Assembly (NCBI GenBank): GCA_949358305.1
Contig: OX442322.1
Location: forward strand, 4,898,001 to 4,962,000
Length of the DNA: 64,000 bases
Direction of reading: 5' to 3'
DNA from: Strigamia acuminata
Lineage: Eukaryota; Arthropoda; Chilopoda; Geophilomorpha; Linotaeniidae
This document shows positions 63,386-64,000 of this stretch, piece after piece; the first letter of the stretch is position 1, and every line of letters starts with the position of its first letter. The notes below the pieces were generated by a model. It saw nothing but the letters and a program-made list of their open reading frames with translations, searched no databases and was not told where the DNA came from. The position numbers were made by a program, and so were the translations under genes.

Positions 63386-64000
63386 ATCGTGTTTCGACGC
63401 GAGAATACGTCGAATCGACGTCGTTTTTGGATCGTTTCGTCGTGGGAAAGCACGGAAGTCATCGTACGAAGCGAATTCTTCGACGGCGGCCATTTTCGTC
63501 AAAGTAGGCGAAAAACGACGTGTTTATTTCCATTTGAGGAGAGAAGTCCTGTTAGCGGGTTAAACATACGCGCAGGCATTCGACCAGAAGACCAGTTAGC
63601 GGGTTAAACATACGCGCTGGCATTTTTCCCGAGGTTTTGTGCACGGAGCACATCCTACGAAGGTGCGGACGAGCACGTTGAGTCGACGTGCATCCATTTC
63701 ACGACGTGGGATCAACGCGGGAGATTTGCGACGCAAACCAACCCGCAAAACAACGGATTTTCACCTTGCCAACTATTATTTAGTTTTAAGTTGTCGAAAT
63801 TCCTTGTTAATAAGCTTAAGGTTTTGTTCGGGGGTTTTGTAGTATCCTTTCCACCCTTTACGCAGTCGCGTAGTGGAATTGTATTTTTGCGTAGGCTTTC
63901 TCTGGCCACCGAGTGTCCCGCGGTCCTAGGAGTCCGGTCGGAACTCGGGAGATACTACGTAAAGTTTTTCATCTCATTTAGTGAGATTTGTCCAAGGGAG
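63386..64000 (+). other. Copia-B leader, right part
   Basis: Continuation of the leader from 47789. No coding start is reached before the window ends. A 46-base-spaced direct repeat (gttagcgggttaaacatacg, then cgcaggcatt / cgctggcatt) lies at about 63549 and 63595. Confidence 0.65.

Overview
The window looks like animal, probably invertebrate (arthropod-like), nuclear DNA. It is AT-rich, and I could not recognise any host gene, rRNA or tRNA. Almost every recognisable stretch belongs to a mobile element. The animal assignment rests on three things: a Polinton/adintovirus-type gene block, copia primer-binding sites complementary to the animal initiator tRNA-Met, and copia elements with the half-tRNA primer arrangement known from Drosophila copia. 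Species cannot be read from the sequence. The element names used here (Copia-A to -E, Gypsy-U, LTR-F, CC-LTR) are mine.

Layout. 370-4034 is a 5'-truncated copia gag-pol (Copia-A1), cut inside its RNase H domain by a second, LTR-bounded member of the same family (Copia-A2, 4035-16032, target duplication tattg). A2 is itself split by a reverse-oriented copia of another family (Copia-D, 7268-13414, target duplication tctgc). A1 resumes at 16033-16155. 16159-28643 is a graveyard. It holds a diverged copia LTR, an old long-LTR copy (LTR-F1), a decayed gypsy RT/RNase H fragment, a reverse copia fragment (A4) and a Tigger/pogo transposase fragment. It also holds a long LTR whose post-TATA part is present three times in tandem (21577 to about 25186), followed by a primer-binding site, a leader with an evenly spaced hairpin series, and a gypsy integrase tail. 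28644-30911 is a 5'-truncated reverse copia pol (Copia-E).

30912-34052 is a compact LTR element with LTRs that read as identical and a 5-bp target duplication. Its single long ORF encodes a coiled-coil, Asn-rich protein with no reverse transcriptase. 34053-40979 is a partial Polinton/adintovirus-like element. It has CCAAT/E-box repeats, two unknown genes, an adenain-like protease, an integrase with chromodomain, a zinc-ribbon/PLA2 gene, a packaging ATPase, a DUF8207-like gene, a penton and the first 28 codons of the probable major capsid gene. There a third Copia-A (A3, from 40980) is inserted. No DNA polymerase B is present in the window.

40980-64000 is a nested stack. Copia-A3 is cut by Copia-B. 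The junction was then tandemly duplicated (two 1,268-bp units). Copia-B's leader is cut by Copia-C (47790-63380, target duplication ctctc). Copia-C's RT is cut by Gypsy-U (52428-61714, target duplication gtat). Gypsy-U is young (about two LTR differences seen) and carries gag, pol and an intact third ORF encoding a Ulp1-like (C48) cysteine protease in the position where envelope genes usually sit.

Most promising candidates for something undescribed: the Ulp1-protease ORF3 of Gypsy-U, the one-gene LTR element at 30912-34052, the hairpin series and tripled R-U5-like unit of LTR-F, and the Polinton gene block with homopolymer junctions. All coordinates and comparisons were made by eye. No database search was possible.
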